Of a stretch of 64,000 bases of DNA, positions 53,777-63,556 are shown in pieces. The translations under genes and the position numbers were made by a program. The first letter of the stretch is position 1; each line of letters begins with the position of its first letter. The notes beneath the pieces were generated by a model that saw only the letters and a program-made list of their open reading frames with translations, had not been told where the DNA came from and ran no database searches. Origin of the DNA: Ureibacillus xyleni (GTDB lineage: Bacteria > Bacillota > Bacilli > Bacillales_A > Planococcaceae); assembly GCF_900217795.1 (NCBI RefSeq), contig NZ_OBMQ01000004.1, forward strand, positions 222,121 to 286,120, written 5' to 3'.

Positions 53777-53811
53777 TATATTTCGGCCACTAGCGTAGTT
53801 AACGGCTAGTT

Positions 53812-54231
53812 TTATTTATACAATTCGTTATATAAAACATATTTTAAAGCTGAAATTTCCTCTTCAGATAGTTTACCTTCAATTTCGGCTAATACTTCAT
53901 CCTTATTAAGTGAACCGTTTTGAGCTTGTTTTTGAATTTCAAGTAAACGATTTACGCCCACTTTTTTGATTAACACACGTGTCGCTTCTTCCTTCGTTTG
54001 GAAGGGAAGCGTTTCCGGATTTGTATTTGCTGCCTCGCTTACAATTTCCTGAACTTTCGGATCGTTCTCGATATAGGTTTTTACTTCTTCTAGATTTTCT
54101 TCATCTATAGTAGATTCCACTTTTTCGATTATTTTCTCGGAAGCGATATTTGTACCAAAATGCCACACAGCATAGCCAGCTGCTCCAAGTAAAACAACAA
54201 ACATTGCGATAATTGTTAAAAACTTTTTCAT
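53812..54231 (-). CDS. Membrane-anchored small protein of unknown function
   Basis: A single N-terminal hydrophobic helix (residues 4-25) anchors an acidic helical domain (EKIIEKVESTIDEENLEEVK, later EEEISALKYVLYNELYK). No family recognised. ATG 54231 has AGGAG seven bases upstream. The protein probably faces outward or is secreted if the helix is cleaved. Confidence 0.65.
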   Translation of the reverse strand: MKKFLTIIAMFVVLLGAAGYAVWHFGTNIASEKIIEKVESTIDEENLEEVKTYIENDPKVQEIVSEAANTNPETLPFQTKEEATRVLIKKVGVNRLLEIQKQAQNGSLNKDEVLAEIEGKLSEEEISALKYVLYNELYK

Positions 54232-54378
54232 CAACTCACTCCTAACACTTTTGAATATAGCATAACTTCTTAAAAACCACGAAGAAAAGATGTGTTCTAT
54301 AATTGGTTTGATTACTTGAGCAAGTTTTCAGCCTAATATATATTAGATTGTTTGTGAGGATTAACTCACTACTCAAAA

Positions 54379-54410
54379 CTAAAACCGCGCATCGAAAAAA
54401 ATGCACGGTT
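54379..54410 (-). terminator. Terminator of the SLH/Ig-like gene (minus strand)
   Basis: On the minus strand AACCGTGCA pairs with TGCGCGGTT, followed by TTAGTTTT. Confidence 0.7.
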
Positions 54411-54423
54411 CTTCTATCGCTTC

Positions 54424-56325
54424 TTATTGAACAATTCGATACATAAATGTAGCGTAATGCATGCGGCTTACTTGCTCGTTCGGGTTAAAACGTCCTTGTG
54501 CGCCGGTTGTAATTCCATTTGACGATAAAATATTGATATAGTCTTTTGCCCAGTGATTGTCAGTATCTGTAAAAGTCATTAAATTTAGTGGTTGAAGCTC
54601 TAATTTATAAGCATTCACTAAAATTTTCGCTAATTGTGCTCTTGTTAGCGAATTTTTTGGATTGAACATGCCATTTACGCCATCGATAATACCCGCCTGA
54701 TACAGTGCCATAATTTCTGTGTAATATGGATGCGATTCGGGTACATCCACAAACGCTATTTTTTCACGAATCGGCTTTAGTGCAACCCCACTGCGATAAA
54801 TGAGTGATGCTACATGCTGACGTGAAATGGAGGCAGTTGGATTAAATGTTTTGTCTGGGTAGCCATTAATGATGCCCATTTCTTTCATAAACTGAATTTC
54901 TTTAAAATATCGATGACTAACCGGTACATCGCTAAACGAAGCTTCTTTCGCAAGGACAGTTAATTTTTTAGTTTCCTCGTAAGAATAGCCGTAATGATCT
55001 TTTACCGAATACGTCACAGCATAATCGCCAGCATCCTTCACTGGTCGATCTGTTTTCATTTGAACGCCATCGATTTGTAATCCCATGACATTATAAGCTT
55101 TTATGTTTGTAGGCATAGTCAACGCTTCACCTTCAAAAAGATACAGGTCCTGTAAGCCTTCTATTCGAGGGCTATTGTAAGGGGCTACCGTAATTTGACG
55201 ATACACAGTAAGGGGCTCATAACCACCTTGATCAAACGTATATATCACCGAATAACGACCGGCTACATCAGTTTCGACGGAGCTTTCAACTGAAAGATTT
55301 GCCGTTACATCTTGGTTTGAACTGTCCATCACTTTGACACCTGCTAGCGGATCAAACGTGCTGTTGAGTAGTAAAAATTCATCCTCAGTTCCTGTAATTG
55401 TAACGCTTTCCTTTGCCACAACTGTAATTTTAGCAGTTTGATTTATTGTATTGCCCGCTTTATCGCTCACCCTATACGTTATAGAATAGTCGCCGGCTTT
55501 TGAAGTATCCACATAACCAATATATTTGACGGCATTCGACACGTCACCTTCAAAGTTGTCCGTTGCTTGAATACCTTCTAAAGCATAAAAAGCATCGCCT
55601 GCAAAAATAGTACGATTTTGTACATTGTATAACTTCGGTGATTCTATATCTTTTATTGTTACATCTTGGCTAAAGGTTGAAAGGTTGCCTGTAAAATCTT
55701 TTGCTTCATAATTCACAGTGAATGTGCCAACTGTTTTTTCAGGGATATTGTGTGTAACTTTCACAGATTTTTCAACATCCGTATCGACATCATCGTAAAT
55801 AACTAGATTTTTTGTGAAGTCAAAAGGGCCTGTTACGTTTAATGTTAACGAACCCTTTTGCTCAAAAGTTGGTCCCACTGTATCGTTACCGTCAAAAATT
55901 TTAAACGTAATAGGGGATTCCCAATTGTTTATGACGATACCACCATCTTCTAAATGCATGTAATTACCATGCACATCACGCGCACCTACAAAAGAAACAT
56001 ACCATTGTTCGTTAAAAGCGCTCGTAGGCACTGTATATGAACCAACGTATTTTTCCGTTGCAGCATCAAACTTTAATTGGACACTTGTTCCTAAAATCGA
56101 ACGATGTATTGGATTCACTTTTAAATAAACATAATCTAAATCAGATTCATCTTCTATGCCAACAGAAAACGTTATTTTTTCTCCTGGTGCTAAACTCGTT
56201 TTATCGCTTTCAATTGAAACAAGTGCAGGAATTGTACTGTCTGCTACACTTGCCTGCACATTGCCTGTACTGATTGGGAGAAGGAAAATCATCACTGCAG
56301 TAGTAACTTTCATCAAGTATCTCAT
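54424..56325 (-). CDS. SLH surface protein with Ig-like (DUF5011) domains
   Basis: 633 residues. A signal peptide (to about residue 25) leads into a 150-residue segment beginning PALVSIESDKTSLAPGEKI. Three or more Ig-like DUF5011-type modules follow, marked by KAGDYSITYRVSDKAGN, VAGRYSVIYTF and DAGDYAVTYSVKDHYG. Three SLH domains sit at the C-terminus (about 470-633). It should be a wall-anchored adhesin or structural protein. SLH modules are C-terminal here, unlike the two other SLH proteins of the window. Confidence 0.88.
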   Translation of the reverse strand: MRYLMKVTTAVMIFLLPISTGNVQASVADSTIPALVSIESDKTSLAPGEKITFSVGIEDESDLDYVYLKVNPIHRSILGTSVQLKFDAATEKYVGSYTVPTSAFNEQWYVSFVGARDVHGNYMHLEDGGIVINNWESPITFKIFDGNDTVGPTFEQKGSLTLNVTGPFDFTKNLVIYDDVDTDVEKSVKVTHNIPEKTVGTFTVNYEAKDFTGNLSTFSQDVTIKDIESPKLYNVQNRTIFAGDAFYALEGIQATDNFEGDVSNAVKYIGYVDTSKAGDYSITYRVSDKAGNTINQTAKITVVAKESVTITGTEDEFLLLNSTFDPLAGVKVMDSSNQDVTANLSVESSVETDVAGRYSVIYTFDQGGYEPLTVYRQITVAPYNSPRIEGLQDLYLFEGEALTMPTNIKAYNVMGLQIDGVQMKTDRPVKDAGDYAVTYSVKDHYGYSYEETKKLTVLAKEASFSDVPVSHRYFKEIQFMKEMGIINGYPDKTFNPTASISRQHVASLIYRSGVALKPIREKIAFVDVPESHPYYTEIMALYQAGIIDGVNGMFNPKNSLTRAQLAKILVNAYKLELQPLNLMTFTDTDNHWAKDYINILSSNGITTGAQGRFNPNEQVSRMHYATFMYRIVQ

Positions 56326-56761
56326 TAAACATATCCTTTCAAACTATTATTCTGAGATAATTATATCAATTTAATTATAAAAATATCAGATAAATGAAAG
56401 GTTATTTTGTTAATCCTATGATAAATAGGCTATAAATGCTATATCCGCTTGATACTTACTTTTTATTCGGAGTAAACTATTTGATAATGTTATTTATTGT
56501 AAATTTGATTTGTACATTTCTAATCATGGGGGAATTTTGCTCATAGCATTATGGAGCGATTGTTGGAGTTAATATGATTATTTACGAACAACTGACTCCA
56601 ATTTTGGAATTCGCAACGATTCTGTGCCTAAGCAAAATATTATGTTACATAAAAATTTAGGTTCTAAAAATAATGTGAATTTTTTGGGAATATATTGAAA
56701 TATACAATTAGAATTCGATATAAAGTTTAATGATTTTATCATTCTAAAAGATTATGAAAGG
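56326..56761. other. Gene-free spacer
   Basis: About 435 bases between divergent genes. TTGGAGT near 56564 can pair with ACTCCAA near 56591, followed by TTTTGG. No coding sequence is convincing. Confidence 0.45.
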
Positions 56762-57697
56762 ATGAAGGAGATGATTCACGCATTAGGTCAAGTAGCGTTA
56801 GATAACTCAATAACAAATGTAATTTCGACGAATAAACGAAAAGAAGCAAATTTTGATGATGTATTGGCACGTACCAATGTAGAAATAAATACTACGAATT
56901 TTGCATCAAGTGATATTTATGGAGAACTCTCAAAAAATTATAACGTTCGAAATGCGACATTTGATGAGATTGTTCAAATCGCAAACGCCTTATATGAAGC
57001 AGGTGAGATATCTGGAAAAGAAGTGGCTTTAATGACGTTCGATTTTGACCGAGCAAAGCGTGATTTAATCCATAATGCAGGGCATATCATTCGAGAAAAC
57101 GGAATTCAAATATCATCAGATTTTAGTTTATATGAAACAAGCGCAAATGAATTGGGTCAAAGAGATTGGATAGCTGAATTTGAAGCGAGGGCGTCAAAAT
57201 CTTTTAAATATGGTGATTTAATTAGTTATCAAAACAATAATAAGATTGTGAGTATTCTACAAAAGTTACAGCCAAACGAATCAACATTTGATGAGGCTTA
57301 TCTAACTTCAATACCTGTGGAAGAAGCTCAGAAACTGGCAGAGCAACAAGCAAATGGAAAGGTTAAAAAGTCCCTATTCCCAGAGGATGCACCACAAGCT
57401 GTTCACGATTATTATAATTCACTAACTTTAAAAGAAAAGGGAAGTTTATTTATAAAAGTGGCGACGGAAAAAATTAAAGCAAATGCTTACCTAAATCAAC
57501 AAGGACAATGGTGTATTGTTCGCCCAGACGAGCCCAATTATGTAGATATTTTCACTGTACCTGGCTTTACTTATACTAAATTGGCAGATGCAATGCTTCA
57601 TGATTTAGAGTTCCAAAAAAAATTTATAGATGGGGCAAAATATAAAGAAGAACTTGAAATGCTCGAGAAATTTAAACAAGCAGTTAATGGATACTAA
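56762..57697 (+). CDS. Protein of unknown function (311 aa)
   Basis: Not recognised. Helical, hydrophilic, with no signal peptide. The segment VRNATFDEIVQIANALYEAG then EISGKEVALMTFDFDRA resembles a small helical module seen in several Bacillales hypothetical proteins; a second domain runs from about 225 (LFPEDAPQAVHDYYNSLTLK). The start is uncertain: ATG 56762 has AAAGG close by, and ATG 56771 directly follows GAAGGAG. Confidence 0.6.
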   Translation: MKEMIHALGQVALDNSITNVISTNKRKEANFDDVLARTNVEINTTNFASSDIYGELSKNYNVRNATFDEIVQIANALYEAGEISGKEVALMTFDFDRAKRDLIHNAGHIIRENGIQISSDFSLYETSANELGQRDWIAEFEARASKSFKYGDLISYQNNNKIVSILQKLQPNESTFDEAYLTSIPVEEAQKLAEQQANGKVKKSLFPEDAPQAVHDYYNSLTLKEKGSLFIKVATEKIKANAYLNQQGQWCIVRPDEPNYVDIFTVPGFTYTKLADAMLHDLEFQKKFIDGAKYKEELEMLEKFKQAVNGY

Positions 57698-57730
57698 ATT
57701 AATGAGGTTGGTAAAGGGATTTTCTACTGA

Positions 57731-57907
57731 AATAAAAGATTACTTTACTGTATATTCGGAAGTTTTGTGCTTGCATTATTAAATAGCCCCATACTTAGTT
57801 TCGCCAAACTGGGAATGTTTCTAGGCAGATATGGAGGAACAGTAGGAGTGGTGTTAGTTAGTTGGGTTTCTACTTTTAATCGTATTTTCTATTATATTAA
57901 TAATTAA
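57731..57907 (+). pseudogene. Membrane-protein fragment
   Basis: An open stretch without an obvious start encodes two hydrophobic helices (LLYCIFGSFVLALLNSPIL and GGTVGVVLVSWVSTFNRIFY) and ends in a stop. A terminator follows at 57948, so it may be the tail of a lost gene. Start codon GTG 57767 would give a shorter peptide. Confidence 0.4.
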
Positions 57908-57947
57908 TAATTTGAATTTAAAAGAAAAGTAACAGTACAAATTAGCA

Positions 57948-57988
57948 ATCGGGCACTATCCTGCAACAGTGGATAATTGCCCTTTTTC
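57948..57988 (+). terminator. Terminator after the membrane-protein fragment
   Basis: GGGCA with CTATCC pairs with GGATAA and TGCCC, followed by TTTTT. Confidence 0.7.
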
Positions 57989-58020
57989 ACTATTAATGTT
58001 GAATGTAGATTGTTGAAATT

Positions 58021-58446
58021 TCATTGTAATGATGCTAGCAAAAAAATAAGACTAATCCATACACAAAGCGGTGAATAGAAGGCGGTATCTTGTTTTGCAA
58101 ATCTCGTATGTTTGATTTTTTTGAAAAACCCTACATATTTTCCTTCACCAATAGCACGTAACAAGAAAACTATTCCTCCAGCGATACAAAGCCATTTTGA
58201 TAGAGGGGAGGATTTGAGGACCACCATTAAATCTATTTGAACTAATAGAAGCACCGATGCAAAAAAGCAAAGTAATCCAATAAAAAGTGTACCTACCATA
58301 CTAGGTCGTAACACTGGTAAATTACTATCATCTTTAGTTGGAAGAGCACTATTTACTCCCCATCTTCCACCAAATGCCCAAAAAACGTGTAACATACCAA
58401 TAATAATAAAGAGTAGAGACGTTAATCCTATTAAAATCTTTATCAA
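58021..58446 (-). CDS. DUF3995 membrane protein
   Basis: 141 residues with four helices and the family hallmark LHVFWAFGGRWGVNSALPT near the start, then GEGKYVGFFKK in the loop before helix 4. Function unknown. Monocistronic on the minus strand. Confidence 0.85.
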   Translation of the reverse strand: MIKILIGLTSLLFIIIGMLHVFWAFGGRWGVNSALPTKDDSNLPVLRPSMVGTLFIGLLCFFASVLLLVQIDLMVVLKSSPLSKWLCIAGGIVFLLRAIGEGKYVGFFKKIKHTRFAKQDTAFYSPLCVWISLIFLLASLQ

Positions 58447-58731
58447 TATACCACCTAGTCTTCCACATTAATCACTTCATTAATATAGTTATTTATCAAT
58501 CATTTTAACTCGAAGCCGTGATAACGATGGCTTGGGTTGAATAAAAATATCTAACAATCGGCCGCTTTCTTCATGTAAAAGGCCATATAAGAATATTTAA
58601 ATATTTGTGAAGAAATATCCTCTAAATATACTAATAAAATGTTAATATTCAATATAAATGTAAGAGATATAAAGCAGAGTAAAGGCGTGCAGGGATTATC
58701 CTGTGTTCAGGGACATAAGGGGGAGAAACAG

Positions 58732-59202
58732 ATGGAAACAATTTATTTTGCAGGTGGATGTTTATGGGGAGTACAAGCTTTTATAAAAACCTTACCTGGC
58801 GTTAAGTTTACTGAAGCGGGAAGAGCAAATGGTACAAGTAATATACTCGAGGGTATTTATGATGGTTACGCCGAATGTGTGAAAACAGCATTTGATCCAA
58901 CAGAGGTAACAATTAGCGAATTAATGGAGTATTTTTTTGAAATAATCGATCCATATAGTTTGAATAAACAAGGACAAGATGTTGGTGAAAAATACAGAAC
59001 AGGTGTATATAGTGAAAAGCAAGAACATTTAACTGAAGCGAAGGCATTTCTTAGTGAGAGAGATGATTATGACCGTATTGTTGTTGAAGTATTACCTCTT
59101 ACAAACTATGTGAGAAGTGCAGAAGAACATCAAGATCGATTAGCTAAATGTCCAAACGATTATTGTCATATTCCAGATGAACTATTAAATAAATATAAAT
59201 AA
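58732..59202 (+). CDS. msrA: Peptide methionine sulfoxide reductase MsrA
   Basis: 156 residues. Reduces the S-form of methionine sulfoxide. The catalytic Cys lies in FAGGCLWGVQAF; the usual sequence is GCFWC or GCFWG, so the Phe is Leu here. YDGYAECV and QDVGEKYRTGVY keep the substrate pocket. A distal CPNDYCH may supply resolving Cys. The ATG at 58732 follows GGGGGAG; a start 31 codons earlier has none. The last base of its stop starts a 30-codon frame. Confidence 0.88.
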   Translation: METIYFAGGCLWGVQAFIKTLPGVKFTEAGRANGTSNILEGIYDGYAECVKTAFDPTEVTISELMEYFFEIIDPYSLNKQGQDVGEKYRTGVYSEKQEHLTEAKAFLSERDDYDRIVVEVLPLTNYVRSAEEHQDRLAKCPNDYCHIPDELLNKYK

Positions 59203-59294
59203 TGTCAAACAAACTACCACTGGGGGATAAACATTTTGAAGAACCAGTAGCATCCGAGAGTTTAAATATATTAGAGTTTACTGGAAAAAAATAA
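59202..59294 (+). CDS. Possible 30-aa peptide coupled to msrA
   Basis: ATG overlaps the msrA stop as TAATG. It encodes SNKLPLGDKHFEEPVASESL and NILEFTGKK. The overlap suggests translational coupling, but the frame is very short and no family is known. Confidence 0.3.
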   Translation: MSNKLPLGDKHFEEPVASESLNILEFTGKK

Positions 59295-59444
59295 CAAAGA
59301 ATAAACTGGCGCATTCAGAATTAGATTGCGCTTTATGATTTGTCATCGTAACACTGAAATTTGTGTACTAATCAAAAATCAAGGCTAAACTAATGAAAAA
59401 GTAAAGGAGGAAGTAAGCAAAATCTTTAGAATGGAGTGCTCGTT

Positions 59445-60902
59445 ATGTTCAAAAAGATAAATTTTATTCTTCTACTACTGATTATACCTTTCGTTCCTTT
59501 ATCTAGCCAAGCCGCTAAAAACTTCAATACTGATGATGTGGATGAGTATGTTACGAATTATATTGAAAGGAACGGATTGCCGGGTGCAGCAATTGTCATT
59601 GTAAAGGATGGAAAAGTATTATATGAAAAAGGATACGGTCATGATTCTAACGGAAAACCAATAACAGCAAAGTCAAAGATTGGTATCGCGTCTGGTACGA
59701 AGCCCTTTACTGCCTTTGCTGTTTTACAGTTGGTGGATGAAGGAAAGATTCAACTGGACGAACCCGTTGTAAATTACCTTCCAGAACTCACGCTTGATGA
59801 TGGAAGATGGAAACAGGTAACAGTGCGTCAACTATTGAGTCACACTTCTGGACTACCAAACCCTACCATTGTAGCCCCAGCAAATACATTAAAAGAAGGT
59901 GTAGACCGTTTTTATGATTGGAAACTACAATCAAATCCCGGAGAAAAGTATTTTTACAGTAATGCAAACTACTGGACTTTAGCATTTTTAGTGGAACAAA
60001 TTAGTGGGAAAGAGTTTAATGAATATCTTACACAAAATATATTTTTACCCCTCGGAATGACGGACTCCATTTCAGCAGTGAATTCAGGGGAGATGGAAAA
60101 GTTAGGGTTACCTCGAGGATATGTCACGTTATATGGTACAGCAATGCCATGGCACGAACTTGAAAAAATGTTCAGTGGTTCAGGGAGTATCTTTACAACA
60201 GCTAGTGATATGGGGAAATGGCTATCACTGCACACAAACGAGGGGAAAAATAACAAGGGGGTACCATTATTATCACGAGCGCTTTTGAAAGAGTCTTATT
60301 CACCACAACCTGCAAGCGAGAAGTATGGCCTTGGCTGGTCGATTAAATCTTCCAATAGTGAAGTAACACGCATATCTCATAGTGGCTCCATTTCTACTTT
60401 CCAATCACAACAAGATATCATACCACCTAGTGATTATGCTGTTGCCGTTTTACTCAATAGCTTCACTCCCACATTTGAACATGCATATGAAATTAGTTCA
60501 GGTATTATCCAATTAACTGAGGGACAAACCCCTGAGTTGAAAGCATCCACACCGAAAATAATTGATTTATCTCTTGGTGTTATTACATTCATTTACTTGA
60601 TCTTAGGAATAAGAGGAATTGTAAGAAGTAAAAAATGGACAGAGAAAAGAGAGAAATTTCCGGCGTGGAGATTTTATCTTCGTTTAATCCCACAATTAAT
60701 ACCGGTAGTGGGAATCGGTTGGTTATTATTTATTGTTCCTAGTCTAAAAGATAACAGTTCGACAATGCTGGATGCGTTTGGGCTTTTCCCTGCAGCAATG
60801 ATTTTTTTAGTAGTGACATTCATAATTGGCTTGGTTCTTACCGGATTGAGAGTTTATTATCGAATTACAGATAAAACGAAGGGCGAGATTATGAAATTGT
60901 AA
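59445..60902 (+). CDS. Serine beta-lactamase-fold hydrolase with membrane tail
   Basis: Class C beta-lactamase-like protein of the FmtA/PbpX/AmpH group. A signal peptide (1-23) is followed by the catalytic SxxK (SGTKPF, about residue 88), YSN (YSNANYW) and HSG (SHSGSIS) motifs. From about residue 365 there are three transmembrane helices, so the enzyme faces outside. Likely a D-Ala peptidase or esterase; resistance is not shown. The ATG at 59445 follows GGAG. Confidence 0.87.
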   Translation: MFKKINFILLLLIIPFVPLSSQAAKNFNTDDVDEYVTNYIERNGLPGAAIVIVKDGKVLYEKGYGHDSNGKPITAKSKIGIASGTKPFTAFAVLQLVDEGKIQLDEPVVNYLPELTLDDGRWKQVTVRQLLSHTSGLPNPTIVAPANTLKEGVDRFYDWKLQSNPGEKYFYSNANYWTLAFLVEQISGKEFNEYLTQNIFLPLGMTDSISAVNSGEMEKLGLPRGYVTLYGTAMPWHELEKMFSGSGSIFTTASDMGKWLSLHTNEGKNNKGVPLLSRALLKESYSPQPASEKYGLGWSIKSSNSEVTRISHSGSISTFQSQQDIIPPSDYAVAVLLNSFTPTFEHAYEISSGIIQLTEGQTPELKASTPKIIDLSLGVITFIYLILGIRGIVRSKKWTEKREKFPAWRFYLRLIPQLIPVVGIGWLLFIVPSLKDNSSTMLDAFGLFPAAMIFLVVTFIIGLVLTGLRVYYRITDKTKGEIMKL

Positions 60903-60978
60903 AATATTAGTAAACTAAACCATAAAGTTGTGTATTTTGGGTATAATGTAGAGGTAAAACAATTTGGAGGCGATCATT

Positions 60979-61932
60979 ATGAAAGGTTGGCTATTTTCAG
61001 GTACAAACAAACCATTAGAATTGATTGAAAAAGAAGATCCAAAAGCAATCCCAGGTCAAATTGTGATAGAAGTGAAAGCTGCTGGTCTATGCCATTCGGA
61101 CGTTGCCGCATTACAAGATCCAGGTTGGATGCCACTTTTCCCAAATGGTCCAGTTATTATGGGGCATGAGTTTGCGGGCGTTGTCATTGAAGTAGGTGAA
61201 GGAGTTGAGGATTTTAAAGTGGGAGATCGTGTTGGGGCTAACCCTATGGATCGAGAAACGAAAATCACTGCTGGATACACTTATGACGGTGGTTATGCAG
61301 AAAAGGTGCGTGTTCCAGCGAAGCAATGTGTAAAAATTCCTGAAGGCGTTTCCTTTATAGAAGGAGCAGCTTCAACAGATGCAGGAATCACAGCTTATCG
61401 TGCACTATTTAGCATTGGACAAGCAAAAGAAGGTACAAAGTTAGGTATTATCGGAATTGGTGGCCTTGGTCAATTTGCTTTACAAATGGCATTGATTAAA
61501 GGATGCGAAGTGTATGCAACAGATGTTTCTCCAGAAGCTCGTCAACTTGCGGAAGAACTTGGGGCTAAAAAAGTGTACGACACAATTCTTGATATGAAAG
61601 AAGCGGAATGTGACGTTATTGTGGACTTTGCAGGTTTTGGACAAACAACTTCTGATGCACTAGAAGCGATCAAACCTCAAGGAACGGTTGTAATTGTTGG
61701 GATGGGTAAATTAGAATCCACTATTAATACGTATTTAATGATTACGAAAGAAATTAAGCTTTTAGGAAGTAATGGTGGGTCTGTAGAAGACTTACAAGGT
61801 GTTTATGATTGCTTCGCTACTGGAAAAATGAATCCAACTCTTGTGACAATCCCATTTGAAGAAATCGACAAAGGCTTAGAAAAACTTAAAAATCATGAAG
61901 TAAAAGGCCGCTTAGTAGCTGTATTTGAATAA
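60979..61932 (+). CDS. Zinc-dependent alcohol dehydrogenase
   Basis: Medium-chain dehydrogenase of 317 residues. Catalytic zinc ligands are Cys in AGLCHSDV and His-Glu in MGHEFAGVV. The NAD loop is GIGGLG. The four-Cys structural-zinc loop usually found after the catalytic zinc region is absent (GANPMDRETKITAGYTYDGG), so this is a one-zinc member. Substrate unknown. GGAGG lies eight bases before the ATG at 60979. Followed by repeat B, copy 2. Confidence 0.88.
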   Translation: MKGWLFSGTNKPLELIEKEDPKAIPGQIVIEVKAAGLCHSDVAALQDPGWMPLFPNGPVIMGHEFAGVVIEVGEGVEDFKVGDRVGANPMDRETKITAGYTYDGGYAEKVRVPAKQCVKIPEGVSFIEGAASTDAGITAYRALFSIGQAKEGTKLGIIGIGGLGQFALQMALIKGCEVYATDVSPEARQLAEELGAKKVYDTILDMKEAECDVIVDFAGFGQTTSDALEAIKPQGTVVIVGMGKLESTINTYLMITKEIKLLGSNGGSVEDLQGVYDCFATGKMNPTLVTIPFEEIDKGLEKLKNHEVKGRLVAVFE

Positions 61933-61936
61933 ATGA

Positions 61937-62093
61937 GAAAAGGGGGCGTCTGAAGTCATTTTGGTAGTGCCCCCTTTGCGATGAGGATGGTAGCATTTTG
62001 ATGTGAGCGCCACAAGAGTAAAGGTTTTTAATGGATAATTATTATAAAAAGTAGGCTGTCCAGAAAGTTATGACTTGCTGGACAGCCTCTTCT
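61937..62093 (+). repeat. Dispersed structured repeat B, copy 2
   Basis: Same layout as the copy at 53618: a GGGGGC/GCCCCC hairpin, a conserved middle (TTTTGATGTGA, AATGGATAATTATTATA) and a closing hairpin, here perfect (GGCTGTCCAG with CTGGACAGCC). Compensating changes keep the hairpins paired. It lies between convergent genes. Confidence 0.85.
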
Positions 62094-62094
62094 A

Positions 62095-62730
62095 TCATTT
62101 CTTAGGTTTTTGATTACCTAAATTTGCTCCATTATCATGCTTAAATGTTTGGCCTTTAGATGGGGCAAATTCTTTTGCAATCTCTTCTTGGCTCTTCAAT
62201 TTCCCTGAAGTAGATTGTTTTGAGCCCTTGTTTGCTTGACTTTTAGCAGGAAGGAATTCTTTGGCAATCTCTTCATAACTTTTCGGTTGTGATTTCATTG
62301 GAGCAAAAGCATTCGACATTCTATTTTCACTATTAGTTGGAAGGAATTCTTTGGCAATCTCTTCATGACTTTTCGGTTGTGATTTCATTGGAGCAAAAGC
62401 ATTCGACATTCTATTTTCACTATTAGTTGGAAGGAATTCTTTGGCAATCTCTTCTTGGCTCTTTGGTTGAGATTTCAACGATGCAAACGCATTGGACATT
62501 CTACTTGTTTGACCGTCTATAGGTAGGAACTCTTTCGCTATTTCTTCTGGGCTTTTCGGTTGTGATTTCCCTGAAGCAGATTGATTTAAGCTCTTGTTTG
62601 CTTGCCCGTTTGTGGGAAGGAACTCTTTTGCAATCTCCTCAAAATTTTTTAACAATGAACCTACAGTGTCTCCTAGTTTCGACTGACCTTGACCACTTTT
62701 TTTATTTTTCCTATGATCAAATATTGACAT
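62095..62730 (-). CDS. Repeat protein with EEIAKEFLP units
   Basis: 211 hydrophilic residues with six copies of EEIAKEF(L/A)P about 30 residues apart, mostly preceded by KSQPKS and followed by RMSNAFA. DNA of two neighbouring units (62249-62338 and 62339-62428) differs at one base in 90, so duplication is recent. No signal peptide. It may be a spacer or binding scaffold; no family recognised. AGGAG precedes the ATG. Confidence 0.72.
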   Translation of the reverse strand: MSIFDHRKNKKSGQGQSKLGDTVGSLLKNFEEIAKEFLPTNGQANKSLNQSASGKSQPKSPEEIAKEFLPIDGQTSRMSNAFASLKSQPKSQEEIAKEFLPTNSENRMSNAFAPMKSQPKSHEEIAKEFLPTNSENRMSNAFAPMKSQPKSYEEIAKEFLPAKSQANKGSKQSTSGKLKSQEEIAKEFAPSKGQTFKHDNGANLGNQKPKK

Positions 62731-62812
62731 GTCATCATCTCCTCGTTACTTAATATGAGAAATGATGACCGAAATTATGTCAATAAAGATGTATTTGGAG
62801 CTTTAGATGATT

Positions 62813-63556
62813 TTAATTAGTGAGTGGGAAATTTGTCCGATTAACTGCATAAACAGTACCGTTACAAAAACTTGCAGCGTCAGAGGAAAGGAATATTACC
62901 ATATCAGCAATTTCTTCTGGTTTAACAGCACGTGGCATTGGAAAGAAGCTTTTTTTAACATCTAGTTGAGTCAAGGATACTTCAGTTAAAACGGGCTCTA
63001 TTGCGTTTACACGAATGCCATCTTGAGCATAGTCAAATGCTGCAGCTTTTGTTAACCCAATAACTGCGTGGTTTGCAGTAACGTAAGGCGCTATAAAAGG
63101 ATCAGCCATTAAACCTGTTAAAGAAGCAGTATTGACGATTGTACCACCACCATTTGCAACCATATATTGAAGTTCGTGTTTTACAGTAAGGAATATACTT
63201 TTTATGTTCACTTCCATTACTTTATTAAACTCAACTTCTTCGATATCTGCGAATTTTGTTGGTATATTTAAAATACTAGTTGCATGATTAAATGCGTGAT
63301 GTAATCCGCCAAATTTTTTTACAGTTTGTTCAACAAGTGATTTTACTTCTTTCCCATTTGTCAAATCGGTTTTAAAGAATACTGCTTCTCCACCAGTTTT
63401 TTCAATGAGTTCAATGGTTTCATTTGCACGCTCATCTACATCCCCAATCGCAACTTTCGCACCATGCCGAGCAAATGCAAGGGCTGTTGCACGACCAATT
63501 CCAGTTGAAGCTCCAGTTATTAATACAACTCGATTTGCAAACAATCTTCTTGTCAT
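62813..63556 (-). CDS. SDR-family oxidoreductase with altered active site
   Basis: 247 residues. The NAD(P) loop is TGASTGIGRATALAFA, and NTASLTGL carries the active Ser. The Tyr remains in YVTANHAVIGLTK, but the catalytic Lys three residues later is Asn, and the NNAG motif reads NHAT. The rest matches 3-oxoacyl-ACP reductase or glucose-dehydrogenase-like SDRs. Loss of the Lys should weaken or change activity. AGGAGG-like site (TTAGGAGG) precedes the ATG. Confidence 0.85.
   Translation of the reverse strand: MTRRLFANRVVLITGASTGIGRATALAFARHGAKVAIGDVDERANETIELIEKTGGEAVFFKTDLTNGKEVKSLVEQTVKKFGGLHHAFNHATSILNIPTKFADIEEVEFNKVMEVNIKSIFLTVKHELQYMVANGGGTIVNTASLTGLMADPFIAPYVTANHAVIGLTKAAAFDYAQDGIRVNAIEPVLTEVSLTQLDVKKSFFPMPRAVKPEEIADMVIFLSSDAASFCNGTVYAVNRTNFPLTN

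Noticed and set aside
54424..56325. Considered as a bacterial cadherin-like adhesin only
   Set aside because: C-terminal SLH domains are clear, so it is described as an SLH surface protein with Ig-like modules.
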